Below the pieces are notes generated by a model, which was given only the letters and a program-made list of their open reading frames with translations, did no database searches and was not told where the DNA came from. Positions 18,857 through 28,948 of a stretch of 64,000 nucleotides of DNA are shown here, piece by piece; the first letter of the stretch is position 1; each line of letters begins with the position of its first letter. The stretch comes from Natrinema marinum (GTDB lineage: Archaea > Halobacteriota > Halobacteria > Halobacteriales > Natrialbaceae). The stretch lies in assembly GCF_024296685.1 (NCBI RefSeq), contig NZ_CP100763.1:124001-188000 (forward strand), written 5' to 3'. Made by a program: the position numbers and the translations under genes.

Positions 18857-20503
18857 TTAGTTCGGACGAACGTACTCCTCGGCGATCCGCTCTCGGAACG
18901 ACTCGCTGACGTACTCCTCGAGCATCGGCGAGATCGGCGTGTAACCGATCTGGCCGATCCCGTAGTAGACGTTCTCGAGGATCCGCTCGCGCGGGATCAA
19001 CATGTTACAGCCGCGGCGCACCGACGGCTCCGAAAACGGCGGGAGATAGACCGGATAGAGAACCATGTCGAAACTGCCGCCGACGCGGCGACCGACGCCG
19101 TAGCCGTCGCGGCCCTCGAGGTCGGCGATGCTCGCCGAGGGGACGCCGTAGCTGAAGTGGATGTCTCCGGCCTCGAGTGCGGCCTGCCGCGACGATTTCT
19201 CCGGGATGATCTCGAGGCGGACGGTCTCGATCGGTGCCGTCGCCGGGACCGACTTGCTCCCTTCGAACCAGTGGTCGTCGAACCGCGTCAGCCGCCAGTG
19301 GTTGCCGCTGTCGTGTTCAGCGAACCGGTAGGGACCGGTCCCGATCGGTTCCGACTGGAGGTCGTGTTCGCCCTCGATCGCCGCCATCGGGACGATCGGC
19401 ACGTTGAACAACGCCTGCTCGAAGGGGCCGTACGCTCGCTGGCAGACGATATCGATCGTGTGCTCGTCGATGACCTCACTGGTCTCGTACCAGTCGTAGA
19501 CGTCGCCCTCCCGTATCGTCCCCTCGTATCGTTCGAGCGAACCCGCGACGTGGTCGGCGGTGAGTTCCTCGCCGTTGTGAAAGCGGACGCCCTCGCGCAG
19601 GGAAAACCGATATGTCGTCTCGTCGAGTTGCTCCCAGTCGGTGGCGAGCATCGGTTGGAGCTCGCCGTCGAAGTCGATACCGAGGAGTTCCTCGTAGATC
19701 AGCGCCGTCGCCTGACTCGAGACGGTCCCGTTGATCTCGACGGGATCGTAGTTGGTCACGTCACTGCCGAGATCGCCGATAAATTCGGTCGTCCCCTCGA
19801 GTTCGGTGTAGACGCCCGCCCAGGGCGCGTAGATGGCGTAGTACGAGCCCGGCCGGAGCGGGTACGTCTCCCAGCCGCTGACGACGCCGCTGTCCCAGAC
19901 GTGAGTCGCTTCGCGAAAGCGGACGAACGACGCCGGCGAGTCGGCGACGAGCCGTTCCTGCAGGTTCCGATAGGTCTCGACCCGTTCCTCGAGGTCGGTT
20001 TCGGTCAGACCCGCGTCGATGTACCGGTCGACGGCGTCGTCTCCGTAGTGGCCGACGTTGAACCCGTTCGGCGTCCAGTTGTCCGAGTGAAACAGCATGT
20101 CGACGTAGTCACTCGGGTCCCAGCCGCCGGTCCAGCTCGCGACGAACATGGCGTTCTCGTCGTTCTCGGCTGCGCCGACCATGAGGTCGACGTGGGAGCC
20201 GAACTCTCGGCGCTCGACCGAGACGTCGAAAAAGCCCGTATCGTTGAGTTCGTTCGCGAGAAGCTGTGCGAATTTCTCCCGCTCGCTGTCCTCGGTGATG
20301 GCGATCGCCGTCTCGAAGGGGGGATCGATCCCCGCCGCCTCGAACCCCTCTTGAATCAGCTCCTCGGCGGGACTGTCGGCTGTCACGCTGTTGAACTCGA
20401 TACAACCCGCCAGTCCGGCGATCCCGGCCGCTCCCGCTCCTTTCAGGAGTGAACGCCGTCTCAATAGATCGCGCTCACCGGTCCCGACACTATCCCCTGC
20501 CAT
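18857..20503 (-). CDS. Peptide/nickel-type ABC substrate-binding lipoprotein
   Basis: 548-aa SBP family 5 protein. The N-terminus shows a Tat motif RRRSLL (15-20), a hydrophobic stretch and a lipobox ending AGC with Cys34, so it should be exported folded and lipid-anchored outside the cell. The rest carries DppA-like blocks (TYRFSLREGVRFHNGEELTADHVAGSLERY; IGTGPYRFAEHDSGNHWRLTRF). Substrate (peptides, sugars or metal chelates) unknown. First gene of the operon. Confidence 0.9.
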   Translation of the reverse strand: MAGDSVGTGERDLLRRRSLLKGAGAAGIAGLAGCIEFNSVTADSPAEELIQEGFEAAGIDPPFETAIAITEDSEREKFAQLLANELNDTGFFDVSVERREFGSHVDLMVGAAENDENAMFVASWTGGWDPSDYVDMLFHSDNWTPNGFNVGHYGDDAVDRYIDAGLTETDLEERVETYRNLQERLVADSPASFVRFREATHVWDSGVVSGWETYPLRPGSYYAIYAPWAGVYTELEGTTEFIGDLGSDVTNYDPVEINGTVSSQATALIYEELLGIDFDGELQPMLATDWEQLDETTYRFSLREGVRFHNGEELTADHVAGSLERYEGTIREGDVYDWYETSEVIDEHTIDIVCQRAYGPFEQALFNVPIVPMAAIEGEHDLQSEPIGTGPYRFAEHDSGNHWRLTRFDDHWFEGSKSVPATAPIETVRLEIIPEKSSRQAALEAGDIHFSYGVPSASIADLEGRDGYGVGRRVGGSFDMVLYPVYLPPFSEPSVRRGCNMLIPRERILENVYYGIGQIGYTPISPMLEEYVSESFRERIAEEYVRPN

Positions 20504-20664
20504 TGGCGTGGGATTCAGAACCCGACACTATATTCCTTGTGATGGGACGCCTCCGTTCGGTTCCGAAACGCCCTCTAAGCCCCGATGACGGCCGCGAACG
20601 CGCTATCTTTCTCGAGAGACAGCGATCTTCGACGGCGGTCGCCGGGGTGTGGCGCTGTTCGTGG

Positions 20665-21234
20665 CTACTGGTCGCCTTCCTCGTCAACGATGACGACTTC
20701 GCCGTCGACGACGTCGACGTTGATCAGCGTCTTGACGTCGTAGCCGGCGTCGTCGACCTTGTTCTCGCCGCCGACTTTCTTGATGACCGCCACCGTGTCG
20801 ACGACCTCCGCGCCGATCTCGTCGAGCGCCGACAGCACCGACGCGAGCGTCCCGCCGGTCGAGAGCACGTCGTCGAGCACGAGGACGCGTTCCCCCTCGC
20901 GAACGTCGTTGATGTACATCTCGTTCTCCGAGTAGCCCGTCTTCTGGGAGATCGCGACCTCGTCCTCGAGGCCGTACTCGCGCTTTCGGATGACGGTCAG
21001 CGGGATGTCGGTCATCAGCGAGACGGCCGTCGAGATGTGAATGCCCATCGCCGCGGGGGTGACGATCCGGTCGACCTCCTCGAGTTCGGCCTTCCGGATG
21101 ATTCGGATGACGATCTCGCGCAACAGCGTCGGGTCGAGCTTGGGGAGGCCGTCGCTGATCGGATGGACGAAGTAGTGGTAGCCGTTCTTTTCGATGATCG
21201 GCGCGTCGAGGAGAGACCGCTTGAGCTGATCCAT
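20665..21234 (-). CDS. hpt: Hypoxanthine/guanine phosphoribosyltransferase
   Basis: 189 aa with the PRPP-binding motif [14 protein letters not shown] (117-130) and N-terminal [12 protein letters not shown] typical of the archaeal Hpt/adenine-PRT-like family. It salvages purine bases to nucleotides in the cytoplasm. It stands alone between the transporter operon and a membrane HTH gene. Some relatives act on adenine, so the base is not certain. Confidence 0.88.
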   Translation of the reverse strand: MDQLKRSLLDAPIIEKNGYHYFVHPISDGLPKLDPTLLREIVIRIIRKAELEEVDRIVTPAAMGIHISTAVSLMTDIPLTVIRKREYGLEDEVAISQKTGYSENEMYINDVREGERVLVLDDVLSTGGTLASVLSALDEIGAEVVDTVAVIKKVGGENKVDDAGYDVKTLINVDVVDGEVVIVDEEGDQ

Positions 21235-21339
21235 GTCGTCGGTCGGAGGGAAGCGGAGTAAAAGTTGACGATCCGCCGAGCGCTCGCCCGGCCTGCCGCA
21301 GGTCCGGTTCGGAGCTCGCAGTTGCGCCGACAGCCCGTC

Positions 21340-21978
21340 TCACTCCTCGGTGCTGTAGCTGAGTTCCGGCGGCTGATCGCCGTGACCAAGCCGCATGTTC
21401 CGCTCGTGGTAGATGTGAGCGGCCGCGGTGAGCGTGAACGTCCCCGCGATGAGGGCCGTCCACGTCAGATCCGCCAAGAGCGTGAGCGGATAGATCTGCA
21501 ACCACAGCGCGGCGACCAGCGCACAGCTGATCGCGCCCAGCGAGAGGTAGAGCTCGCGCCAGGCGAACTCCCGGCCGGGGACGATCTCGAGGTAGACGCT
21601 GATATCACGCGTTCGCTCGGTGGCCTCGATGACGCCCAGATCCGAGTCGAAACAGAGAATGCCGGCCGTGTCCATCTTCGGGAGGTGCGTCTGCTGGAGC
21701 GTCGTGTAGACCCGCTTTCGCTGTTCTGGCGTGACGCCCTCGAGCGTCGTATCGTACTCCCAGGCGGCGACCTGTTGGGCCAGATCGCCGAGTTCGACGG
21801 GGCGGTCGTCCTGTTTGAGAAACTGGAGCACGTACCGTCGTCGTTGGTTGCGCAACACTTCGAAGATCTCGCCTTTGGTGAGGGGATCGTCGTCCGCGTC
21901 GGGACTGGCGTCGCCCTCGTCGACGTCGCCGCCGGCAGGTGCGTCCGCAGTGCGTTGCTGCTGTGCCACGTCGATCAC
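21340..21978 (-). CDS. DUF7344 HTH protein with two C-terminal membrane spans
   Basis: 212 aa. An acidic N-terminal tail, then an HTH domain (EIFEVLRNQRRRYVLQFLKQDDRPVELGDLAQQVAAWE ... RKRVYTTLQQTHLPKMDTAGIL), then two hydrophobic helices (about 145-185) and a short tail. A membrane-tethered regulator is implied. It is a paralogue of the soluble protein at 7870. Target unknown. Confidence 0.75.
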   Translation of the reverse strand: MIDVAQQQRTADAPAGGDVDEGDASPDADDDPLTKGEIFEVLRNQRRRYVLQFLKQDDRPVELGDLAQQVAAWEYDTTLEGVTPEQRKRVYTTLQQTHLPKMDTAGILCFDSDLGVIEATERTRDISVYLEIVPGREFAWRELYLSLGAISCALVAALWLQIYPLTLLADLTWTALIAGTFTLTAAAHIYHERNMRLGHGDQPPELSYSTEE

Positions 21979-22093
21979 CTCGAGGTGCCGGCCGGTGCCG
22001 GTGATTTATTCGCGTTCAGACCTGTTCGAAGACCCATTAGTTCGGTCGGATGAACCGCACCCATATAGTTCCCGTGACGAACTCACCGATCGA

Positions 22094-23266
22094 TCAGGCG
22101 CCGGTCGAACCGCCGCCCAGCACCGCGGCGATCGAGTCGGCGATCTCGCCGCCGAGGCCGGCTTTCGTCCCTTCGTAGCGGGCGGCGTCGGTCGCGTGGA
22201 CCAACAGTGCGTTCGTCTCGTCGGCACCCATCACGCTCGCGTCGTTGGCGACGACGAACGCGAGGTCCGCTCGCTCGAGCGTCGTCCGGGCCTGCTCGAT
22301 CATCGCCGCTTCGTCGCCCGAGGTCTCGGTCTTGAAGCCGACGATCGGCAATTCGGGGTAGTCGGCGCGGATCTCGTCGATCAGCTTCGGCGTCGGCTCG
22401 AGCTCGAGGGTGAGTTCCTGCCCCGATCGGATCTTCTCGTCGCTCGTTTCGACGGTGTAGTCGCCGATCGCGGCCACGGAGACCATCGCGTCGGCGTCGG
22501 TGCAGGCCTCGCGCGTGGCCGCGAGCATTTCGTTGGCACTCTCGACCCGCCGAACGTCGGCGTAGGGCACGTCGGGGCCGTCGTGGACGAGCGTCACGTC
22601 CGCGCCGCGGACGTAGCTGGCCCTCGCGACGGCCCGGCCCATCTTGCCCGACGAGCGGTTGGTGATGATCCGGACGGGATCGATCGACTCACTGGTCGCC
22701 CCGCTCGTGATCACGACGTGCTCGCCCGCGAGCGGTCGGTCGCCGGCCGCGCGGGCCACGTCGCAGACGATCGCCTCCTCGCTGGCGATCTTCGCTTTCC
22801 CCTCCTCGATGCGCGGGTCGACGAAGTCGACGCCCCACTCCGAGACGGTGTCGATGGCGCGGAGTACGCCGGGGTGGTCGTACATCGGTTCGTGCATCGC
22901 GGGCGCGACGACGACCGGCGTGTCGGCCCCGAGCGCAGTCGTGGCGCACGTCGTGACGGGCGTGTCGTCGACGGCGCCGGCGATCTTGCCGACCGTGTTG
23001 GCCGTCGCGGGTGCGACGAGGAATACGTCGGCCCAGCCGTCGTAGCCGCAGAGTTCGACGTGTTCGACGCTGCCGGTGATCTCGGTGACGACATCGTTCT
23101 CGGTGGCGAACTCGACGGCCCAGGGGTGGACGATCCCCTGTGCGCTCCCCGTCATCACCCCGCGAACCGCGGCTCCGTGGCGTCGCAGCTCGTGGGCGAG
23201 TTCGACCGTCTTGACGGCCGCGATCGACCCCGTCACCCCGAGCGCGACGTTGACTCCCTCGAGCAT
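22094..23266 (-). CDS. coaBC: Bifunctional phosphopantothenoylcysteine decarboxylase/ligase CoaBC
   Basis: 390 aa. The N-terminal flavin-dependent decarboxylase half starts VNVALGVTGSIAAVKTVELAHEL with the PAMHEPMYDHP loop. The C-terminal synthetase half shows ITSGATSESIDPVRIITNRSSGKMGRAVA, the CTP/phosphopantothenate site. It makes 4'-phosphopantetheine for coenzyme A in the cytoplasm. Length and domain order are normal. Confidence 0.93.
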   Translation of the reverse strand: MLEGVNVALGVTGSIAAVKTVELAHELRRHGAAVRGVMTGSAQGIVHPWAVEFATENDVVTEITGSVEHVELCGYDGWADVFLVAPATANTVGKIAGAVDDTPVTTCATTALGADTPVVVAPAMHEPMYDHPGVLRAIDTVSEWGVDFVDPRIEEGKAKIASEEAIVCDVARAAGDRPLAGEHVVITSGATSESIDPVRIITNRSSGKMGRAVARASYVRGADVTLVHDGPDVPYADVRRVESANEMLAATREACTDADAMVSVAAIGDYTVETSDEKIRSGQELTLELEPTPKLIDEIRADYPELPIVGFKTETSGDEAAMIEQARTTLERADLAFVVANDASVMGADETNALLVHATDAARYEGTKAGLGGEIADSIAAVLGGGSTGA

Positions 23267-23327
23267 TCGTCTGCTATTCCCTCCCGGGATGTGTTAAGCG
23301 TAGCGAGGCGTCGCCGAAACGCGCGCC

Positions 23328-24083
23328 TTACGGTTCGCCGCGACGACCCTCCTCCTCGACCGCGAGGTCGACCCGTTCGCCGAGCCACTCGAGGGCCCGA
23401 TCGACCGTCTCGGGGTCGGTGCCGGTCACCTTCAGCCGGTTTCGCCGCTCCGTGGCGGGGTAGCTGCCGATCGTCACGTCGAACCGCTCGCGAACGCCGT
23501 CGATGGCCGCGGCCATCGACCCCTCCGGCTGGGGCGTGTACGCCACCCGTGAGACCGCGTCGCCGCTGAACTCCCCGGCGACGCGCTCGAACAGCGCCTG
23601 CATCTCCGCCGGCACGCCCGGGAACGCGTAGACGTTCTCGAGGACGCAGCCGGGACAGAGCCCTTCGGGGTTGAGTACCGGTCGACTCCCCGCCGGCAGG
23701 GCCGCCCAGGCGTCGACGTCGAAATCGAGCTCCTCGGCCGTGACCGTCTCCGGGTCGAGCCCTCGATAGTCCGCGACGGTCTCGAGGACGTCACGACGAA
23801 CGGACTCGTCGACGACCAGCTCGCGGTCGAACGCGTCCGCGAGCGCGTCGGCGGTGACGTCGTCGTGGGTGCCGCCGAGCCCGCCGGTCACGATCGCAGC
23901 GTCGACCGCGCTCGTCCACTCGCGGATCGTCGTTGCGATTCGGTCGCGGTCGTCCGGGATCGTCAGGATCCGATCGACGGTCGCGCCGCTGTCGGTCAGC
24001 CGGGTCGCGAGCCACTGGGCGTTCGCGTTCGCGATGTCCCCGGCGAGCACTTCGTCGCCGACGGTGAGGATGGCGACCTCCAT
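23328..24083 (-). CDS. CinA-like molybdopterin-binding-domain protein
   Basis: 251 aa from the ATG at 24083. It has the MoCF_biosynth/CinA N-terminal pattern MEVAILTVGDEVLAGDIANANAQWLA and VTGGLGGTHDDVTADALADAF (the GGLGxTxDD motif). The family includes nicotinamide-nucleotide amidase relatives and molybdopterin adenylyl transferases; which applies is unknown. An alternative start at 24146 adds 21 residues. It is close to coaBC on the same strand. Confidence 0.8.
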   Translation of the reverse strand: MEVAILTVGDEVLAGDIANANAQWLATRLTDSGATVDRILTIPDDRDRIATTIREWTSAVDAAIVTGGLGGTHDDVTADALADAFDRELVVDESVRRDVLETVADYRGLDPETVTAEELDFDVDAWAALPAGSRPVLNPEGLCPGCVLENVYAFPGVPAEMQALFERVAGEFSGDAVSRVAYTPQPEGSMAAAIDGVRERFDVTIGSYPATERRNRLKVTGTDPETVDRALEWLGERVDLAVEEEGRRGEP

Positions 24084-24146
24084 CGACCGACTCGAGGCGG
24101 GCAGACGGCAAAAGGATACGGTCCGAGGCATCTCCGTCTCTGCCAT

Positions 24147-24492
24147 TGCAGTATTAGTCGCACATCTCCTCTCTTTCGACCGACCTTGTAACGAGCGCTC
24201 GATACAGGGGGAAACGTCTCTCGTCGACCCAACGAACCGCCTGCGGTGGCGCGCGCTGGACCGCGGTGAGGCACTGACGAACCGCGGTATATCACTGCGC
24301 GAGGGATGAGCGAACGAAGTGAGCGAGTCGGCTGGGGAGGGCGTGACAATCCCCTCTGTCCACGATCGCAGGACGCTTCGTCTTCTTCATCCTGAGCAGA
24401 ACGCACCGTTCAATCCACGGAAGTAGTGAGCAAACTCACCGTTCTGGCTTCGGGCTATCGGTCACGTATAGAACGCGGGCCACCAACTGCTG
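24147..24492. other. Intergenic region without supportable gene
   Basis: No open frame here has haloarchaeal composition. It contains the G/A-rich GAGCGAACGAAGTGAGCGAG block (about 24308-24327), a kind of spacer sequence frequent in haloarchaeal genomes. Nothing else is visible. Confidence 0.35.
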
Positions 24493-25230
24493 TTAGTCTT
24501 CCACGACGCTCGGATGCATCGTCGGCTCCTCCTCGAGCGGCTCCGCGAAAGCCTCGAGCAGCCGCTGCCGGGCCTGTTCGTCGCGCTTCCGTCGTTCCGC
24601 GTCGTCGATCTCCTCGCAGCCCGGCGGGACTTCGCGGCCGCGGCCGGTGAAGTAGCCCTCGGGGACGACCCAGTCGTGATAGAAGTTGGCACCCGAGTCG
24701 TGGATAGCCGCGAGCCCGACCTTCGCGCCGTGGCCGGCCGCGACGATCGTCTGGTGGGGTTCGTCGGCGAGTCGGCCCGCCGCGTAAACGCCGTCGACGG
24801 CCGTTCGCCCACCTTCGTCGACGGAGACGAAGTGCTTGCTCCCGCGCTGGATGCGACCCACGTCCAGCGGGACGAGGTAGTCGCTGTCGGACCACGAGGC
24901 CGCGATCACCCGGCGGGCCTCGAGCGGGTCGCCGCCTTCCGTCTCGAGGACGAACCCGGCCTCGAGATCCGTTTCGTCTACGGGTTCGACCCGTGTCACA
25001 CGGCCGAGTTCGAACGCGACGCCCGAACTGCGGGCCTGCTCGCGGCTCAACTGCAGATACCGGCGGGCGTCGACCCCATCCGGGAAGCCGGGGTAGTTCT
25101 CAAGGCTGGCGTTGCGCGCGAGGATCGATTCGCCCCCGTCGACGACGAGGGTGTCCAGTCCCGCGCGGGCGGTGAAGATCGATGCGGCGAGGCCGGCGAC
25201 GCCCCCGCCGACGATGCAGACATCTCGCAT
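24493..25230 (-). CDS. Thioredoxin-reductase-like FAD oxidoreductase
   Basis: 245 aa with an N-terminal FAD motif VCIVGGGVAGLAASIFTARAGLDTLVVDGG and a C-terminal GVYAAGRLADEPHQTIVAAGHGAKVGLAAI block like thioredoxin reductases. The CxxC redox pair and the NADPH domain of true TrxB are missing, so it is a shortened family member. Reaction unknown. The C-terminal tail is acidic. Confidence 0.75.
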   Translation of the reverse strand: MRDVCIVGGGVAGLAASIFTARAGLDTLVVDGGESILARNASLENYPGFPDGVDARRYLQLSREQARSSGVAFELGRVTRVEPVDETDLEAGFVLETEGGDPLEARRVIAASWSDSDYLVPLDVGRIQRGSKHFVSVDEGGRTAVDGVYAAGRLADEPHQTIVAAGHGAKVGLAAIHDSGANFYHDWVVPEGYFTGRGREVPPGCEEIDDAERRKRDEQARQRLLEAFAEPLEEEPTMHPSVVED

Positions 25231-25386
25231 GGCCGCCGGTTGATCGGCTCGAGTATAGAAAGTTGCCGTCTCCGCTCTCGCCGTAGCCCGCGTCTCTGCC
25301 CCCGCCGGAGCCCACGAAACGGTCGATCTCGCAGTCGTGTAGTGCCACCGACAGCATTTTGATCCGCGACGGAAAAGCCTCGACTA

Positions 25387-26574
25387 ATGCTGGTGGCCCT
25401 CGCGTTTCTCGTCGCGCTCGCGGTCGGTCCGTTCCTCGCCTTCCGTGCGTTCGCTCGTCGCGTCGAGTCGACGGCCGAACCCGTCGAGGACCGGCTACAC
25501 CGGTTGAACCGCGTCCAACAGATCGGTGGATTCGCGCTGCCGATCGCCGGCATCATCGGCCTCTACGCGCTCGGTCTGCTGGATCGGACGACGGCACTGG
25601 TCGGGACCACGGGGCCCGAACTGTTCGGGCTCGCCGTCCTCGAGTTCGGCGTGATCATCCTCGTCACGTTCGGGGTCGCCGCGCTCCCGCTGGTCTCGAT
25701 GGCCCTTGGAACCTATCCGACGGTGCGGTCGCTCCGCGACACGTCGGCGTCGATGTGGACGGTCGCGAAGGGCGTCCTCCTCGTGATGGCGGCCAGCGCG
25801 GTCTCGGTAGCGGTCGCGCTCGCCGGCTTCGTCGCGATCACGTCCGTCGTCGGCTCGTCGCTGCCCGTGCTCGTCGGCGCGCTCGGACTGATCGTCTTCG
25901 TCTCTTTCGGCCTCTCACCGTATCTCGTCTTGATCGCACAGGATCGCGTCCCGCTCGAGGGGGCGCGCCGCGAGCGCGTCGAGCGGCTCTGTGAAGACCT
26001 CGGCTACCGGCCGCGGGGCCTGTACCTGCTCGAGGGCGAGTCCACCAAGACCGCGAACGCGCTGGTCGCGGGCACCGTCCCCGGCTTTCGGTACGTCTTC
26101 CTCACGGACTATCTGCTCGCGGAGTGCGACGACGACGAACTACGCACGATCGTCGCCCACGAGTTCGGGCACGTCGCCGGCCGCCACCTCTGGCAGCGCG
26201 GGCTCCTGACCGTCGCCGTCTTCGGCGGTTGGATGGTCGGCGTCCAGCGCTTCGGCATGGGCGGGCTCGAGGAGCGGTTCGGCTTCCTCGGCTTCTTCCT
26301 TCCGTTTATGACGCTCTACGCGGTGTACCACGTCGGTTTCCTCGGCGGGCTCGCGTGCTGGCAGGAGTTCCGTGCCGACGCCTACGCGGCCCGGGAAGCC
26401 GGCCGCGAGGCGACGGTCGCCGCCCTCGAGACGCTCGCCGACGCGAACGACACGCGACGCGAAGCGGGACTGCTCTACAGTCTCGCGACTCACCATCCGC
26501 CGATCGGGGACCGCATCGACGCGCTTCGTGACGGCGGCAGCAGCGAGCGGTCGCGGGCGGCGCCGAGCGACTGA
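25387..26574 (+). CDS. M48-family membrane zinc metalloprotease, HtpX-like
   Basis: 395 aa with four or more membrane spans. The zinc motif HEFGH (258-262) sits in IVAHEFGHVAGRH, and the downstream glutamate is in CWQEFRADAYA. HtpX/Ste24-type enzymes cleave misfolded or prenylated membrane proteins. The topology (spans before and after the catalytic site) fits. An ordinary single chromosomal gene, followed by an SRPBCC-domain gene. Confidence 0.88.
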   Translation: MLVALAFLVALAVGPFLAFRAFARRVESTAEPVEDRLHRLNRVQQIGGFALPIAGIIGLYALGLLDRTTALVGTTGPELFGLAVLEFGVIILVTFGVAALPLVSMALGTYPTVRSLRDTSASMWTVAKGVLLVMAASAVSVAVALAGFVAITSVVGSSLPVLVGALGLIVFVSFGLSPYLVLIAQDRVPLEGARRERVERLCEDLGYRPRGLYLLEGESTKTANALVAGTVPGFRYVFLTDYLLAECDDDELRTIVAHEFGHVAGRHLWQRGLLTVAVFGGWMVGVQRFGMGGLEERFGFLGFFLPFMTLYAVYHVGFLGGLACWQEFRADAYAAREAGREATVAALETLADANDTRREAGLLYSLATHHPPIGDRIDALRDGGSSERSRAAPSD

Positions 26575-26656
26575 CGGCGGGCTCGCCCGTGTGACTCGCG
26601 TCGGTTTCGACCAGTCGAAGAGTAATCCTTACGTTCGAACCCGCCGTACGACGGCT

Positions 26657-27178
26657 GTGGACAGAATTCTCCTCAGTACGCTCGCCCATCGATCACCCGA
26701 GGAGGTCTTTCCGTACGTGCGGTCGTTCGCCGACTATCCGCGGTACACCGACCACCTGAAGGAGGTCCGAATCAACGGTGACGGCGGCGTCGGCTCCGTC
26801 TACGACCTTCGACTGGCGTGGTGGAAGCTCGCCTATACGGCGCGCTCGAAAGTCACTGAGATCACCGCGCCGGAGTCCCTCCGGTGGCGACTGGTCAACG
26901 ACATCGACGCCCGCGGGGAGTGGCGCGTCGAACCCGAACCCGACTCCGCGCCGGCGGGCGCGGAAACGGCCAGTCGGATCTACTTCGAGGCGGTCTACGA
27001 CCCCCACTCGGCCGACGAGAACGCGATCTCGCTGCCGCGGTTCGTCTCGCTGGATTGGGTCGTCCGGAAGGTCGAGCCGAAACTGCTCGACGAGGCCGAG
27101 ACCGTCGTCGAGCGACTGGTCGCGGACATCGAGGGTCGCCGCCGCAAGGTCGAGTTGACGATCCACGAGATGCCGTAG
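26657..27178 (+). CDS. SRPBCC-family (START/polyketide-cyclase-like) protein
   Basis: 173 aa from a GTG. It opens ILLSTLAHRSPEEVFPYVRSFADYPRYTDHLKEVRI, the start of the SRPBCC ligand-pocket fold, and ends with a helix (LLDEAETVVERLVADIEGRRRKV). A helix-grip protein of this type binds a hydrophobic ligand or takes part in quinone biogenesis (COQ10-like); not resolved here. Confidence 0.75.
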   Translation: MDRILLSTLAHRSPEEVFPYVRSFADYPRYTDHLKEVRINGDGGVGSVYDLRLAWWKLAYTARSKVTEITAPESLRWRLVNDIDARGEWRVEPEPDSAPAGAETASRIYFEAVYDPHSADENAISLPRFVSLDWVVRKVEPKLLDEAETVVERLVADIEGRRRKVELTIHEMP

Positions 27179-27187
27179 AGACGCCGC

Positions 27188-27382
27188 TCACTCCTCGGTT
27201 TCGAGTTCCTCGACGCGCTGCTCGAGCGATTCGATTCGTCGGTCGTCGCTGCGGCCGACGATGACGACCTTCCAGATCGCGACGATGACGACGATCGGAA
27301 TCGCGAGGAAAAACAGGAGCGTCACGACGAGTATGATCAGTTCTGGTGGGCCCATGCCGCCGGGGACGAACGCGGGTAGCAT
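27188..27382 (-). CDS. Small membrane protein with C-terminal coiled coil
   Basis: 64 aa with one long hydrophobic span (about 13-42), then a charged helix RIESLEQRVEELETEE. This is a common haloarchaeal type, annotated only as membrane protein. Function unknown. Confidence 0.6.
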   Translation of the reverse strand: MLPAFVPGGMGPPELIILVVTLLFFLAIPIVVIVAIWKVVIVGRSDDRRIESLEQRVEELETEE

Positions 27383-27601
27383 ACGGATTTCTCAGTCGAG
27401 AGTTCGCATACAATTTACTATTCATCATTCCTCGAGCGACCGATCCGCGGACGCGCTCGACCGGGGTCGGGGACGGGTGTGGCGAGTGACGCCATCGCGC
27501 GGACCGTCAGGGCGAACGCCCTTACCGCTCGAGAGAAACTGGCCTGACATGAGTCCCATCGTCATCGACTCGAGGCCACGACCCCGGCGGGTGAGACGCG
27601 G

Positions 27602-28939
27602 ATGCGCGTGATCGTCGTCGGTGCGGGGCAGGTCGGTTCGAACATCGCCGAGAGCCTCGCCGACGAACACGACGTGATCGTCGTCGACATCAACCCCGAC
27701 AAGGTCGATTCGATCACCTACTCCCTCGACGTGTTGACCATCGAGGGCGACGGGACCTCGATCGAGACGCTCCAGAAGGCCGGCATCGAGAAGGCGGATC
27801 TGGTCATCGCGAGCACCGACATCGACGAGACGAACATTGTCGTTTGCGGTGCGGCGAAGGCCGTCGGCTCGCCGTTTACGATCGCACGAGTCAAGAAGAC
27901 GAATCTCCTGCGTACCTGGGAGCACTCGGCGGGCGCGTTCGGCGTCGATTTCATGGTCTGTACGAACCTCCAGACCGCGGAGACGATCGTCCGCATCGCC
28001 GGTCTTCCCGGCGCACACGACGTCGATTCGTTCGCCGGCGGCCTCGTCCGCATGGCCGAGTTCGAGGTGGTCCCGGAGAGCCCCATCGCCGGCGAGACCG
28101 TCTCGGAGGCGGACCGCTACGAGTCGCTGACCTTCGCCGCCCTCCTGCGGGACGACGATGTCGTCATCCCGACCGGCGACACGGTCATTCGAGCGGGTGA
28201 CGCCGTCGTCGTCATCGGTTCCGGGGAGAGCGTCCGCGCGTTCGCGGGCTCGCTGACGCCCGAACCGTCCCTCGAGGACGTCAACGAGATCGTTATCGTC
28301 GGCGGCGGCGAGATCGGCTATCAGACGGCCCGGCTCCTCGAGGCGGAGGGGATCGACCCGCGACTCGTCGAGCGCGACCCCCAGCGAGCGCGGACCGTCG
28401 CCGAGGAGTTACCGGAGACGCTGGTCCTGCAAAGCGACGCGACCGACATCGACTTCCTCGTCCGGGAACACGTCGGCGAGTCCGATCTCGTCGTCGCCGC
28501 CCTCGAGAGCGACGAGAAGAACCTGCTCGTCTCCCTGCTCGCGAAACGGATCGGCGTCGAGCGCACCATCGGCGTCGTCGACGCCGGGGAGTACGTCGAC
28601 CTCTTCGAGACGGTCGGAATCGACGTGGGCGTCAACCCGCGGCTCGTGACCGCCGAGGAGATCACCCGGTTCACGCGCGAACGGGAGACCGAGAACGTCG
28701 CCATGCTCGAGTCCGACCGCGCGGAGGTCCTCGAGATCGAGATCGATCGCGACAGCCTGCTGTTCGAGAATCGCATCGGAGGGGCGATGGGAGAACTGCC
28801 CGACGGGGTCGTGATCGGAGCGATCACCCGCGACGACACGGTGATCACGCCGCGGGGCGATACCGTCATCGAGGGCGGCGATCACGTGATCGTCTTCGTC
28901 GATACCGACGTGTTAGACCAGGTCACGAGGGCACTGTAG
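27602..28939 (+). CDS. trkA: Trk potassium uptake regulatory subunit TrkA
   Basis: 445 aa built as two tandem RCK units. Each has an NAD-binding Rossmann motif (VIVVGAGQVGSNIAESL at the start, IVIVGGGEIGYQTARLLE in the middle) followed by a TrkA-C domain. It forms the cytoplasmic gating ring for a TrkH-type channel. No TrkH gene is nearby. High K+ uptake is central to the salt-in strategy of haloarchaea. Confidence 0.92.
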   Translation: MRVIVVGAGQVGSNIAESLADEHDVIVVDINPDKVDSITYSLDVLTIEGDGTSIETLQKAGIEKADLVIASTDIDETNIVVCGAAKAVGSPFTIARVKKTNLLRTWEHSAGAFGVDFMVCTNLQTAETIVRIAGLPGAHDVDSFAGGLVRMAEFEVVPESPIAGETVSEADRYESLTFAALLRDDDVVIPTGDTVIRAGDAVVVIGSGESVRAFAGSLTPEPSLEDVNEIVIVGGGEIGYQTARLLEAEGIDPRLVERDPQRARTVAEELPETLVLQSDATDIDFLVREHVGESDLVVAALESDEKNLLVSLLAKRIGVERTIGVVDAGEYVDLFETVGIDVGVNPRLVTAEEITRFTRERETENVAMLESDRAEVLEIEIDRDSLLFENRIGGAMGELPDGVVIGAITRDDTVITPRGDTVIEGGDHVIVFVDTDVLDQVTRAL

Positions 28940-28948
28940 CGTCGACGA

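Noticed and set aside
24147-24492. Possible RNA gene or small gene in the gap
   Set aside because: No cloverleaf, no box motifs and no acidic open frame; GAGCGAACGAAGTGAGCGAG-type text is common spacer sequence.
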